Assembly (NCBI GenBank): GCA_964623085.1
Contig: CAZUTO010000001.1
Coordinates: forward strand, 1-64,000
Length of the DNA: 64,000 nucleotides
Source of the DNA: CAZUTO01 sp964623085
Lineage (GTDB): Bacteria > Pseudomonadota > Gammaproteobacteria > Pseudomonadales > GM7GCV1
Reading direction: 5' to 3'
Below the pieces are notes generated by a model that searched no databases, was not told the origin of the DNA, and saw only the letters and a program-made list of their open reading frames with translations. Position 1 is the stretch's first letter. The number at the start of each line of letters is the position of its first letter. Positions 34,297 through 42,223 of the stretch are shown here, one piece after another. Both the position numbers and the translations under genes were made by a program.

Positions 34297-34740
34297 ATGA
34301 AAACGGAAGAATTCGATCTTATATCAGGACGTAAAATCACCATTATGGAAGTGGGCGATCCAGAAATTAGAATAAATGTCGATCATATATCGTATGTATT
34401 TGTGATACTAAATAAGGATGACCTTAAATATCGAGATGAAATCAGTGGTGACTTAGCTCGGCTAAATAGAAGCATTCAGCCTCGTATTTGGCAGGAAGAG
34501 TTTGAGTCTCAATTAGTCACCATTTCCGCTTCTGCGGGAGAAGACGGATACCCAGAATCTGGGATGGTTTCAGCCGCCCTTGAGAAGATTGGAATAGGGC
34601 AAGATCAGACGATAGTCATCAATAATGCTGAGCTAAAGAGAGACGACAAGTTCTTTAAGTTCTTTCTTGGATTCTCCTACACTGACAGCGATCCTAAGTT
34701 TCTCGTTCCCTACCGGAATGCGTTTGTTCCAATTAATTGA
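34297..34740 (+). CDS. Hypothetical protein (147 aa)
   Basis: A 147-residue soluble, mostly beta-strand protein (FDLISGRKITIMEVGDPEIR at the start). No family recognised. It lies between the XRE module and the next conjugation operon, 112 bases after the previous frame, in a position where accessory genes vary in related elements. Confidence 0.6.
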   Translation: MKTEEFDLISGRKITIMEVGDPEIRINVDHISYVFVILNKDDLKYRDEISGDLARLNRSIQPRIWQEEFESQLVTISASAGEDGYPESGMVSAALEKIGIGQDQTIVINNAELKRDDKFFKFFLGFSYTDSDPKFLVPYRNAFVPIN

Positions 34741-34772
34741 AGTGTTTTAGCGTCCACATAATAACCAATCAA

Positions 34773-34792
34773 GCTTCTTTAGGCTCTGAAGG
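34773..34792 (+). promoter_or_regulatory. Shared ICE dyad, TIGR03757 operon copy
   Basis: GCTTC-TTTAGGCTCT-GAAGG (with C next, so GCTTC/GAAGGC is near-symmetric). It is 84 bases before the GTG at 34857. A 7-bp stem ATTAGAT/ATCTAAT lies just before the ribosome site. Confidence 0.68.
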
Positions 34793-34856
34793 CTTTTCCA
34801 TTTAACCATCGCAGCGGTTGTTTGAAGATTAGATCGAAATCTAATTGGAGAACGTC

Positions 34857-35327
34857 GTGGTTTCTACCTATAAGTCAGCAGTTGGACTCTGCATTTTAAT
34901 TCCGTGGTCTTTGGCTGCGGCTGAACCGTTTCAACCTATAACAACTATCACTGCTATAAGTGCAGATAGTCGCCCATTTCAGGGTGTTGATTACCTAGAC
35001 AAACTTGACGTTAGCTACAGCATTCTGAACCTGGATGCGGTAAGTCAAGTTGAGCGCCAACTCAGCAACAACTTACCAGCCGATGAAGCCCAAGCGAAAG
35101 CGATTCTGGATGATCGAATAGCCCGAATCGGTAAATCGCAGTTAGAAGAGGACATTCGAGCTGCCTATCTCCCCCTTGCTTCCATGATGACATACGGATT
35201 TGACCGTTATCCGGTCATTCTCTTTGACCAACAGGCTGTGGTCTACGGCGTTACCGACATTCCCCAGGCTTATGATCAATACATGGACTGGTTGTCAGTG
35301 TCGCAAGGAGGTGAAGGTAATGAATAA
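34857..35327 (+). CDS. ICE protein, TIGR03757 family
   Basis: A 156-residue exported protein with a signal peptide (cleavage near LAAAEP). The thioredoxin-like pattern (FQPITTITAISADSRPF to YPVILFDQQAVVYGVTDI) matches TIGR03757 (PFL_4709). It starts at GTG 34857 with GGAG 7 bases before. It opens the third conjugation operon; its end overlaps the next gene by eight bases. Confidence 0.83.
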   Translation: MVSTYKSAVGLCILIPWSLAAAEPFQPITTITAISADSRPFQGVDYLDKLDVSYSILNLDAVSQVERQLSNNLPADEAQAKAILDDRIARIGKSQLEEDIRAAYLPLASMMTYGFDRYPVILFDQQAVVYGVTDIPQAYDQYMDWLSVSQGGEGNE

Positions 35328-36333
35328 GTTCATTTCCGTCATAGCGGTAAGTTTGTTATTTAGTTCGTTTCAAGTCAGAGCTGTAGATCTGGAATCTACC
35401 AGCATCACGACAGTCGATATTATCGGCTCGATGACATTGGATAGTTCCTGTCTGAACTATTGTTTTACAGGAGTATGCGTTTGGTTGGATTGTGGTTGGA
35501 CTGGATGCTCGGTCAAAACCAGTGTTCGTGTATCTCACTATAATCCTGATCTCGTCGTCAGTGTGTATGACGAGCCAGGTGAAAATCCTTGGAGTGAGAT
35601 TGAATCCATTTTTGGATCATTTGAAGAAAGCATGACCGATGCTCTGGTGGGTACTTTTCATGACTCTTTTGCTGGTGGAGGGCATCGAACAGAAGGGGGT
35701 AATACGGCGAGCGATCACAGCCTAAGATTTAAGGAAGTCGCAGCAATCGGACATCCTTTTTCTTCAATTGCAGGCTTTATCGCTAGCACTGGCCTCTATT
35801 GCCCATCGGAAGCGGATTCATTTAGCCCATACCTGCTTTCTTCCGCAGACGCTTTAACTTGGCGATATGGACTGCCGGAAATGTTGTATTTGAGTAACTT
35901 ACTTCCCGGTCGTCGTGTAGTCGGCAGCGGTTTCCATCAGCAGTGGGGTGCTGTGTGGCCTCGCACAGGATTTATCAATCAGAAAGACGATGCAAAGGCC
36001 GCTGCTGTCATTGCACAGCGAGCGGGCAATATTGTTACGCAACCCAATCAACCTCACGTCTACAGCGCCTTAGATGGTAATGGCTATAACCGAACTTGGT
36101 TACCAGGAGAGCTGAGAGAGAACGATCCGGAAACGGGTGTCTGGCGTATGTTAGCGCCACAAACAGACGGTCAATGTTATGCCTTCGGCGAAAACGATGT
36201 GTATACGCAATCTTGGTCAGATGGTCGTGTGTCAGAAGACAATCGATATGCTTTTGAGCTCTGGCGGCCATATGAATGCTGCCAAGATCGAGGTTCCTGG
36301 TTGTTTGATGTCTCATGGAGTATCTGCATATGA
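35320..36333 (+). CDS. ICE protein, TIGR03756 (TraU-like)
   Basis: A 337-residue exported protein (signal MNKFISVIAVSLLFSSFQVRA) with many cysteines (CLNYCFTGVCVWLDCGWTGC), typical of TraU-like proteins that need disulfides for DNA transfer. It matches TIGR03756 (PFL_4710). The start at 35320 overlaps the previous gene; an earlier in-frame start at 35200 has no signal peptide and is rejected. It overlaps the next gene by ATGA. Confidence 0.86.
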   Translation: MNKFISVIAVSLLFSSFQVRAVDLESTSITTVDIIGSMTLDSSCLNYCFTGVCVWLDCGWTGCSVKTSVRVSHYNPDLVVSVYDEPGENPWSEIESIFGSFEESMTDALVGTFHDSFAGGGHRTEGGNTASDHSLRFKEVAAIGHPFSSIAGFIASTGLYCPSEADSFSPYLLSSADALTWRYGLPEMLYLSNLLPGRRVVGSGFHQQWGAVWPRTGFINQKDDAKAAAVIAQRAGNIVTQPNQPHVYSALDGNGYNRTWLPGELRENDPETGVWRMLAPQTDGQCYAFGENDVYTQSWSDGRVSEDNRYAFELWRPYECCQDRGSWLFDVSWSICI

Positions 36334-37658
36334 ACAGCCGAACCAAGCTAATTCTTCTAGCTATGGGTATTGCCGTTAGTGCGACTACAGTGGCTCAAGA
36401 TGCGCCAACTGACGACAGCCTTTTCTACTACCAGATAGGCGGAGGGCGAGACATCGCTATTCCGCCCTCTCTAAATGTTACAACTATCGGCTTATCTTTT
36501 AATGCCCAGGCATCGGCGCTTAGCTGCAATGGGTTCGATCCTATGGTGGCAATAGAAAGCTCCTTAGACAACTTGAAGGACGGAGTCGATGACGCGATTA
36601 ACGCGCTAGAGTTAGCTGCATCTGCGGCCATCGCAAATTTGCCTGGATACATTCTGCAAAAGGCAAACCCCGGCCTTTATGACCTATTCCAAAACGCTTT
36701 ATTGCGAGCCAATGAATCTTTTGCACTGGCGACGAAAAGCTGTGAACGGATGCAATATGAAATTTCAAACAACATCAATCCATATGATGAGTGGGTAACA
36801 GTTAGCTGGGGCGATTCTTGGAAACGCTCTGTCGGTATTGGCGGGGCAAATATCCATGACGCTGTGGAGGATGCGGAAGACGCACCAAATGATGGTATTG
36901 AGTGGGTTGGTGGAATACGCAGAGGAGGTGCAGGACAAGAACCCATTAGGGTATTGTCAGATGTGGCTACGGCGGGCCTAAATATTCTTTCTCAACGCCC
37001 CCCTGAAACATCTGCTGATCTACCGGCAACTGCTTCTCTTGCAGAGCATTTTTCTGGGCCCAACGCTTTGGACGATTGGATAAACAATGTATTGGGAGAG
37101 GTAGAGATTGGGCTTTGCGATGCATGCGCAAAAGGCTCGCGCGCCGGAAAAGGCTTAATTCCGTATATCGAAGATACTACCGAAGACATTGTCTCGGATT
37201 TAACGAATCTAGTAATCGGCGTCACGTCTCCAACTCGCGCCAATTTAGAGAATATAGGAGCGCCTGGAGTCGTTGTAACTTTGCAGGTGATTTCTGCGAT
37301 TCAAAACCAGCCCTCCGATGAGATTTCTATCGTAATAAACAAGTTGGCCCAGGAAATTGCCGAAGCGCGAGTTATGGAAGAATCAATGATTGTCCGCCGG
37401 TTGCTCATTGCTGGCAGAAGAGAAGGCTATGTTTCCGCAAATCGCATCGCACAGCGCGAAGTCGAACTTGCGCTAGAAGAGTTAGACGGTGAAATCGACA
37501 ACGTGATATTCGAGAAAGATGCTAGAAACCGCTTTGTAACCTCTACCGTAATTGAATTGTTGCTAAGGGATAATGCGACTCGTCAATCTTCTGTAAACAC
37601 TCCCGCTTCCTCACCGATCGATCCAAGACCGCTTGATGGTGGTGGAGTCCCACAATGA
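36330..37658 (+). CDS. ICE protein, TIGR03755 (TraH-like position)
   Basis: A 442-residue exported protein with a signal peptide ending TVAQ. It matches TIGR03755 (PFL_4711): FYYQIGGGRDIAIPP, LSCNGFDPMVAIESSLDNLK and C-terminal helices. In F-like systems TraH sits in this place. It overlaps the preceding and following genes by ATGA, so the whole operon is translationally coupled. Confidence 0.85.
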   Translation: MNSRTKLILLAMGIAVSATTVAQDAPTDDSLFYYQIGGGRDIAIPPSLNVTTIGLSFNAQASALSCNGFDPMVAIESSLDNLKDGVDDAINALELAASAAIANLPGYILQKANPGLYDLFQNALLRANESFALATKSCERMQYEISNNINPYDEWVTVSWGDSWKRSVGIGGANIHDAVEDAEDAPNDGIEWVGGIRRGGAGQEPIRVLSDVATAGLNILSQRPPETSADLPATASLAEHFSGPNALDDWINNVLGEVEIGLCDACAKGSRAGKGLIPYIEDTTEDIVSDLTNLVIGVTSPTRANLENIGAPGVVVTLQVISAIQNQPSDEISIVINKLAQEIAEARVMEESMIVRRLLIAGRREGYVSANRIAQREVELALEELDGEIDNVIFEKDARNRFVTSTVIELLLRDNATRQSSVNTPASSPIDPRPLDGGGVPQ

Positions 37659-37999
37659 TATTAAAACAATTCAAGCGGCATGCCTTTTTCGGTGCTTTTA
37701 CACTGATTGGATTTGTCGTCCTATTCATAGTCGGACTGTTTGTTAGCTTTTCAGTAGAAGAGTTTTCTAGGACACAGTCAGAGTATTTAAAAGACGCCAA
37801 TACTTTTATCTGGTGGAGAGCAACGGCATACACGCTTCTAATAGTGTTCTGGCCCAGATTGATCAGACGAGCTGCATATATGCTGGGCGTAACAAGGAAG
37901 GCATCTGAATCTCGCAAAGCTCTGATATTTTTAATTCTCTTTTATGAAGTTTTGATTGTTCAGAACCCTCTTTCAGTCGTTCTAGACAAGGTGTTGTAG
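37655..37999 (+). CDS. Small ICE membrane protein
   Basis: A 114-residue protein with three hydrophobic segments (about 12-32, 50-65, 90-105) and a basic N-terminus. Small membrane proteins of unknown role are found between the TIGR03755 and TraG genes in related ICEs. The start overlaps the previous stop by ATGA and it ends three bases before traG. Confidence 0.7.
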   Translation: MILKQFKRHAFFGAFTLIGFVVLFIVGLFVSFSVEEFSRTQSEYLKDANTFIWWRATAYTLLIVFWPRLIRRAAYMLGVTRKASESRKALIFLILFYEVLIVQNPLSVVLDKVL

Positions 38000-38002
38000 A
38001 CA

Positions 38003-39559
38003 ATGGCCGTTGATAGCACCTTAGAACTCTATACCACCTTATTCGGGTGGTTTTTCTACAACAGCATTTGGGATGTATTAGTAGCGACTGGCATGGTGTT
38101 TTTGCCGCTACTAGGCATTTTGCTGGATACAATCATTCGATCCTATGCGGGTGAAGAATCTGAAGAGGCCAGCAATACCACATTAAGGATTTTGGAGGTT
38201 GAATACTTCTTCGCTTTCTTTGTGATTATGATCGCAGCACTACCCGCAATGCCGTTGAACGCGGTAGACCTTTCCTTTACTCCGGCAGCAGTGCTTGGAG
38301 GCCCCGCACAACCCGTCGCAACAGTTGGAAACTCGCGGACGACATATGGTGGCGGCATTTCATTCACCGGAGCGCCTGTGTCGGTCGATGTGCCAGTATT
38401 CTGGTTTATGGTCATGAGTTTCAGCTCGGGTTTCAATCGTGCTGTGATGGAAGATGTACCGCCAGAGATCGATTATCGCGGGTATGTTGATGACTTGAGA
38501 GATGCCACGATCAAAGACCCTGAGCTGCGCCATGAAATCAATGATTTTTTTCGCGATTGTTTTGTTGAAGCGCGTTCAAAGTATTTGGCTGATCGTCCGA
38601 GTAGTGCCGCAATCGACACACTTATGGATACCTACGGCGATACCGATCCCGATTGGATCGGCTCTCATATCTATCAAGAAATACCTGGGTACTATGATTC
38701 GATTCGCGCAGATACCGTTCGACAAGGGTATCCCTGGTCAGCACTGCGAGATATTGAATGGGAAGCAGGGAACAATCCTGTTTGGGGCAAGCCTTATTGC
38801 ACTGAATGGTGGCAAGGTATTGAACAAGACATACTGCTGGAGTTAATCGATCTCGATTTACTTTCATCAGTTGCAGAACCGGGCTGGGCACCGGGGCCAC
38901 GTCGAGACGCAATCATTCAATTGGCACTGGTCAACTCTCCGCCTAGATGGACGACTAGGGGCTACGACTTTGCCTATGGCAACCTAGTGGATTTTAGTAC
39001 CGGAGATCCAGGCATCATGGTTGCGGTTCAAAATCGCGGCCAGCAAGGTTTAGCAACTTACGGGTTGGGGAAAGCTGCAGTTTCATTTGCCGCTTACCTG
39101 CGAGTATTTTTAGAAAGCGCTCCGATGATACAAGCCCTTATTCTAATGGGGCTTTACACGTTACTACCTTTTTTTATTCTGATCAGTCGTTACAAATTTT
39201 CCCTATTGATTCTTGGCGCTATGGTCTTTTTTTCCGTCAAGTTTTGGACTGTCCTTTGGTTCTTCGCTTGGTGGGTAGATCAAAACCTAATACAGGCTTT
39301 TTATCCTGACCCCGGAAGTGTGACGACGCTGTTTAGCATTGATCTCACACTCAAGAGGATCATCCTAAACTTCTTAACTGGCAGTCTGTATTTCGTTCTG
39401 CCTCTGTTGTTGTCTACCTATCTTGGTCTAGCAGGTATAAGGGCGGCAGCTCAACTTGACGGCGCTACGCAAGTCATTTTTAGAGGAGCAGGTGGAGCAG
39501 GGAGGATTAATCCGAAACTGGGTGGAAAAATAAACCCCAAAAGCGTGGCGAAAAAATGA
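38003..39559 (+). CDS. traG: TraG-N domain conjugation protein
   Basis: A 518-residue inner-membrane protein with about five to six helices at the two ends and a large periplasmic region; it matches the TraG N-terminal domain family (GWFFYNSIWDVLVATGMVFL at the start). It has a basic Gly/Lys tail (GGKINPKSVAKK). TraG proteins take part in pilus assembly and mating-pair stabilisation. It is the last gene of the third conjugation operon. Confidence 0.87.
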   Translation: MAVDSTLELYTTLFGWFFYNSIWDVLVATGMVFLPLLGILLDTIIRSYAGEESEEASNTTLRILEVEYFFAFFVIMIAALPAMPLNAVDLSFTPAAVLGGPAQPVATVGNSRTTYGGGISFTGAPVSVDVPVFWFMVMSFSSGFNRAVMEDVPPEIDYRGYVDDLRDATIKDPELRHEINDFFRDCFVEARSKYLADRPSSAAIDTLMDTYGDTDPDWIGSHIYQEIPGYYDSIRADTVRQGYPWSALRDIEWEAGNNPVWGKPYCTEWWQGIEQDILLELIDLDLLSSVAEPGWAPGPRRDAIIQLALVNSPPRWTTRGYDFAYGNLVDFSTGDPGIMVAVQNRGQQGLATYGLGKAAVSFAAYLRVFLESAPMIQALILMGLYTLLPFFILISRYKFSLLILGAMVFFSVKFWTVLWFFAWWVDQNLIQAFYPDPGSVTTLFSIDLTLKRIILNFLTGSLYFVLPLLLSTYLGLAGIRAAAQLDGATQVIFRGAGGAGRINPKLGGKINPKSVAKK

Positions 39560-39592
39560 ACCGAATTGATCCACGACGAAATTTTTACAGTT

Positions 39593-39612
39593 GCTATTGC
39601 TGTCTCAATAGC
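39593..39612. repeat. GCTATTG hairpin, copy 4
   Basis: GCTATTG (39593-39599), loop CTGTCT, CAATAGC (39606-39612). The region from CCACGA through ATTTTTAC to GTCTCAATAGCA resembles copy 3. It is about 157 bases before the start codon at 39769. Confidence 0.8.
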
Positions 39613-39690
39613 ACCTTCATACCTGGATCAACGGCTTTGCTGTGGTATGCAGTGATTTCAACCGAAATACTGACTGATCTTAGTTCACTC

Positions 39691-39762
39691 ACCCAACAGG
39701 GGCGCATCTTTCCCCTTTGGGTTAGCCGCTCCTTTAACTATTCAACTCATTGAAACAGGAGC
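39691..39762 (+). promoter_or_regulatory. Structured leader of the STY4534-type gene
   Basis: A bulged hairpin ACCCAACAGGGG (39691-39702) with CCCCTTTGGGT (39712-39722) is followed by GCTCCT (39728-39733), complementary to AGGAGC (39757-39762), the Shine-Dalgarno sequence of the gene at 39769. The order hairpin, then SD-masking stem, is the same as at 12530-12598. Confidence 0.6.
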
Positions 39763-39768
39763 AACGCT

Positions 39769-40230
39769 ATGAGTAACTTAAATGAAAACACTAATTCTGC
39801 ATCAGCAGAAACTCGATACTTTAACCAATATGCCAACGGTTTCGGATACTTAAACGGAATCCGGGACATTAGCAAGGAAGGCGAGCCAGAGCGTTATGCG
39901 GCTCAAATTTCGGTATTACAAGGCTCTGCCGATGATGTGCATTATGAATATCATGATCTCATCGTTTCATCTGAAATTGTGCTCGGTGTCTTATTGGAGC
40001 ATAGGGAAGCCATAGAAACTGAAGACGCAAAAGTGCTGATTCATTTCAATATGGCTAACCCGCGTGCGAACCCGTTTATTTATAAACAGGGCAAGCGTAC
40101 AGGTGAATTAGGAGCTTCTATCGGAGGTTTTCTGACTCGAATTCGTACGATGAAAATCAATGGTGAACTGGTCCACGAAGATCAACGAACCTTTGATGAT
40201 CAGAGCGAAGACAGTCAATCAGCTCAATAA
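39769..40230 (+). CDS. STY4534-type ICE replication protein (DUF3577)
   Basis: A 153-residue soluble protein: ETRYFNQYANGFGYLNGIRD near the start, then VSSEIVLGVLLEHREAIE and GASIGGFLTRIRTMKINGEL. It matches the STY4534/DUF3577 family, found with replication and partition genes in conjugative elements. AGGAGC is 6 bases upstream but can be masked by the leader. It is likely part of the element's DNA-processing set. Confidence 0.83.
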   Translation: MSNLNENTNSASAETRYFNQYANGFGYLNGIRDISKEGEPERYAAQISVLQGSADDVHYEYHDLIVSSEIVLGVLLEHREAIETEDAKVLIHFNMANPRANPFIYKQGKRTGELGASIGGFLTRIRTMKINGELVHEDQRTFDDQSEDSQSAQ

Positions 40231-40265
40231 AGTTAATACATTAACTTATTGTTTTAACAAACCAC

Positions 40266-40324
40266 CCTTATGGGAACTACCGTTCCCATAAGGTGCTGGT
40301 GTGTTCTCATATTTTTTATGGGAA
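40266..40324 (+). promoter_or_regulatory. Leader with alternative stems before radC
   Basis: CCTTATGGGAAC (40266-40277), loop TACC, GTTCCCATAAGG (40282-40293) form a perfect 12-pair hairpin. TTATGGGAA recurs at 40316-40324, seven bases before the radC ATG and containing its GGGA ribosome site. The right arm can therefore pair either with the left arm (site free) or with the ribosome site (site masked). Confidence 0.72.
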
Positions 40325-40330
40325 TTCACA

Positions 40331-40819
40331 ATGAATACACTAGTTTTGAATGCGCAATGCTCTACAGATGCAACGCTCGAAAATGAAGATCGACTAATCA
40401 GTGAAGCGAAAGACGTGCTTTATGCCAGGTTAAGGAAACCTGGACAATGTCTCGAATCATCAGATTCGGTGCGTGATTTTCTGATTTTAGAATTGGCAGA
40501 ACTGGAAAGGGAGGTATTCGGTTGTTTGTTTCTCGATAGTAGAAACCGGCTAATAGAATACCGTGAGTTGTTTATGGGGACTGTGGATAGCTGTAGTGTG
40601 TATCCCCGCGAAGTTTTAAAAGCGGCGCTACAAACAAATGCCTCAGCTATCGTCCTAGCTCATAACCACCCATCGGGCTATGCTGAAGCGAGTCAGGCTG
40701 ATATTAAAGTCACTAAAGACTTGAAGAGTATTTTGGTAGAACTTGATATTCGAGTTCTAGACCACTTTATCGTAGCTGGGAAAAATACTCTGTCGTTTGC
40801 TGAACGTGGACTCATTTAG
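40331..40819 (+). CDS. radC: RadC-like JAB-domain protein
   Basis: A 162-residue protein of the RadC/JAB family common on mobile elements. The metal-binding signature is complete: AHNHPSG with the upstream Glu in ELFMG and the downstream Asp. ATG 40331 is chosen because an in-frame upstream start lies in the hairpin leader. The function of mobile RadC proteins is not settled; a role in DNA repair was proposed and questioned. A strong terminator follows. Confidence 0.87.
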   Translation: MNTLVLNAQCSTDATLENEDRLISEAKDVLYARLRKPGQCLESSDSVRDFLILELAELEREVFGCLFLDSRNRLIEYRELFMGTVDSCSVYPREVLKAALQTNASAIVLAHNHPSGYAEASQADIKVTKDLKSILVELDIRVLDHFIVAGKNTLSFAERGLI

Positions 40820-40833
40820 TCAATCGCCATTAG

Positions 40834-40867
40834 CACCCATAGAATTAATTCTATGGGTGTTTTTTTA
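40834..40867 (+). terminator. Rho-independent terminator after radC
   Basis: CACCCATAGAATT (40834-40846) and AATTCTATGGGTG (40847-40859) form a perfect 13-pair palindrome followed by TTTTTTT. Confidence 0.9.
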
Positions 40868-41077
40868 TTTATCTTCGTAGATACCGTCTAGTCGTTTTGC
40901 GGGGTCAATGTCACCAGTTCTGTAGTTGTAGGGAACGGGGCTCATATCATCCTCTTCGTACGTGTCATCGCCACCGTCTATCAGGTCGATGAGGAATACA
41001 ACCAATTGCCATAGAGCGTTCAAAAGAATGCTGATTACCGATATAGAAAACAGAGTTATAGATTTCAGGAATTGCAT
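40865..41077 (-). CDS. Small membrane protein
   Basis: A 70-residue protein with one to two hydrophobic segments (about 4-32) and an acidic, hydrophilic tail (DGGDDTYEEDDMSP and RLDGIYEDK). ATG 41077 comes two bases after the TGA of the upstream gene, so translation is probably coupled. No family recognised. Confidence 0.6.
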   Translation of the reverse strand: MQFLKSITLFSISVISILLNALWQLVVFLIDLIDGGDDTYEEDDMSPVPYNYRTGDIDPAKRLDGIYEDK

Positions 41078-41078
41078 A

Positions 41079-41315
41079 TCATTGCTCGATAGGGCGTTTA
41101 AAAATACAAGTAAGCTGAGCATCCCCTTCGGTGCAATTGACTAACTCCCACTGATTGCTTCCTTGTGCGTTTAAAGCCTGTGAAAGAGCTTGGTCATCAC
41201 CCATTAATGGATAAGTTTTTACAAGGTATTCCCAGCTAGTTTGCGCAAATGCAGGGGCGGATATAGAAAGTGATAAAAAAAGAATAGCGTTAGCAACTAT
41301 GAATATTCGAGACAT
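41079..41315 (-). CDS. Exported DUF4177-like small protein
   Basis: A 78-residue protein with a signal peptide (MSRIFIVANAILFLSLSISA, then PAFAQ) and a short mature domain with WEYLVKTYP, ALNAQGSNQWELVNC, and CIFKRP, which resembles the DUF4177 fold. ATG 41315 has GGAG about 8 bases upstream. It forms a two-gene unit with the next small membrane protein; the function is unknown. Confidence 0.65.
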   Translation of the reverse strand: MSRIFIVANAILFLSLSISAPAFAQTSWEYLVKTYPLMGDDQALSQALNAQGSNQWELVNCTEGDAQLTCIFKRPIEQ

Positions 41316-41408
41316 CCGCTGTTCTCCTGCCAATGGCTAATTAATGAGAATATTTTTTTGCTTAATGCGCAAAAAAATACATGGTAATTATAGCTGCTAA
41401 TTGCACAT

Positions 41409-41945
41409 TCACCTATCAATATGTTGGCGCAATTCGCTCCATATTAGGTGCAAATCGAGACCTGTTTCCTCAGATACTCTTAGAAAGCGATCTCGCTCTG
41501 GTAATTCGGATTTTGAATGCCAGGAAAACCATATTCTTCTTTCTGAATCTTCATCACAGACAGACGGCCTGCCATTACCAGCCCCTTTTATATGCAGTGC
41601 ATTTCTTCTTCGCGAAAACTCGGAAGCGTGCATTCCGAACAGTCGACGCATAAGAACATGCGGTGCTCCGTTCAAAAGATAGGTGTCTTCAAGTTCTCGT
41701 TCATCGGAACTGTCGTGCAACTCCTGAAGCTGCCTTTCTAGTGCTTGTTGATCAAGCTCGATATTGAGAAAAAAGTGAGAACGTTCCACCAAGAACGTCT
41801 GTTCTGTCAGATTTAGCCTCGAAATAGCACCAATAAGCTCGTCGGACAAACTATTCTGTTTAAAGTGTCCTGAATGAATGGAATTTAAGGAGGCGACCAG
41901 CCTCTTCGCTGCTGACTGACACATTTGATCTTCAAACTTACCCAT
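41409..41945 (-). CDS. DUF2857-like ICE protein
   Basis: A 178-residue soluble protein. The second half (YLLNGAPHVLMRRLFGMHASEF, RRRNALHIKGAGNGRP) resembles DUF2857 proteins, which often accompany GI-type conjugative elements and look like DNA-binding regulators. AAGGAG lies upstream of the ATG. The shared dyad is 112 bases before the start, on the minus strand. It is transcribed away from the divergent membrane protein gene. Confidence 0.7.
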   Translation of the reverse strand: MGKFEDQMCQSAAKRLVASLNSIHSGHFKQNSLSDELIGAISRLNLTEQTFLVERSHFFLNIELDQQALERQLQELHDSSDERELEDTYLLNGAPHVLMRRLFGMHASEFSRRRNALHIKGAGNGRPSVCDEDSERRIWFSWHSKSELPERDRFLRVSEETGLDLHLIWSELRQHIDR

Positions 41946-42037
41946 GCTGCATCACTCCTTGGAGGGTTAGTTGTATCCGTTTTGTCCACGTTTGAGTCAA
42001 ATAGTAGTTTTAGTTTTAGTACTTATCTCTGGGAAAC

Positions 42038-42057
42038 TTTACAAAGTCAAAAGAAAG
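42038..42057 (-). promoter_or_regulatory. Shared ICE dyad, minus-strand copy
   Basis: On the minus strand CTTTC-TTTTGACTTT-GTAAA. The first 13 bases match the integrase copy exactly, which argues that orientation matters. It points at the DUF2857-like gene. Confidence 0.65.
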
Positions 42058-42126
42058 AATTTATTAGTGTATTAGTGTCATATTTTTTGTGAGTGAACGA
42101 ATCCATACGTAACAGGAGATGTAAAA

Positions 42127-42146
42127 CTTTCTTTCGATTTTGAAAG
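42127..42146 (+). promoter_or_regulatory. Shared ICE dyad, plus-strand copy before 42224
   Basis: CTTTC-TTTCGATTTT-GAAAG with intact symmetric arms. With the minus-strand copy at 42038 it forms a back-to-back pair, so the two divergent genes have one site each. Confidence 0.68.
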
Positions 42147-42223
42147 GTAGATCGCAGTGTAAACGTGACATAGGTTTGAAAATAGGGGGGTTATTTTGTT
42201 TACCAAACCTAATTGGCCTGACC

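Noticed and set aside
34827..34843. ATTAGAT/ATCTAAT stem as an SD-masking element before 34857
   Set aside because: The stem ends just before the GGAG and does not include it, so masking is not supported.
39556..39753. 65-residue frame after traG
   Set aside because: It covers the GCTATTG hairpin and structured leader of the next gene; no support as protein.
41381..41653. Plus-strand frames opposite the DUF2857-like gene
   Set aside because: No ribosome site; antisense to a better supported gene.
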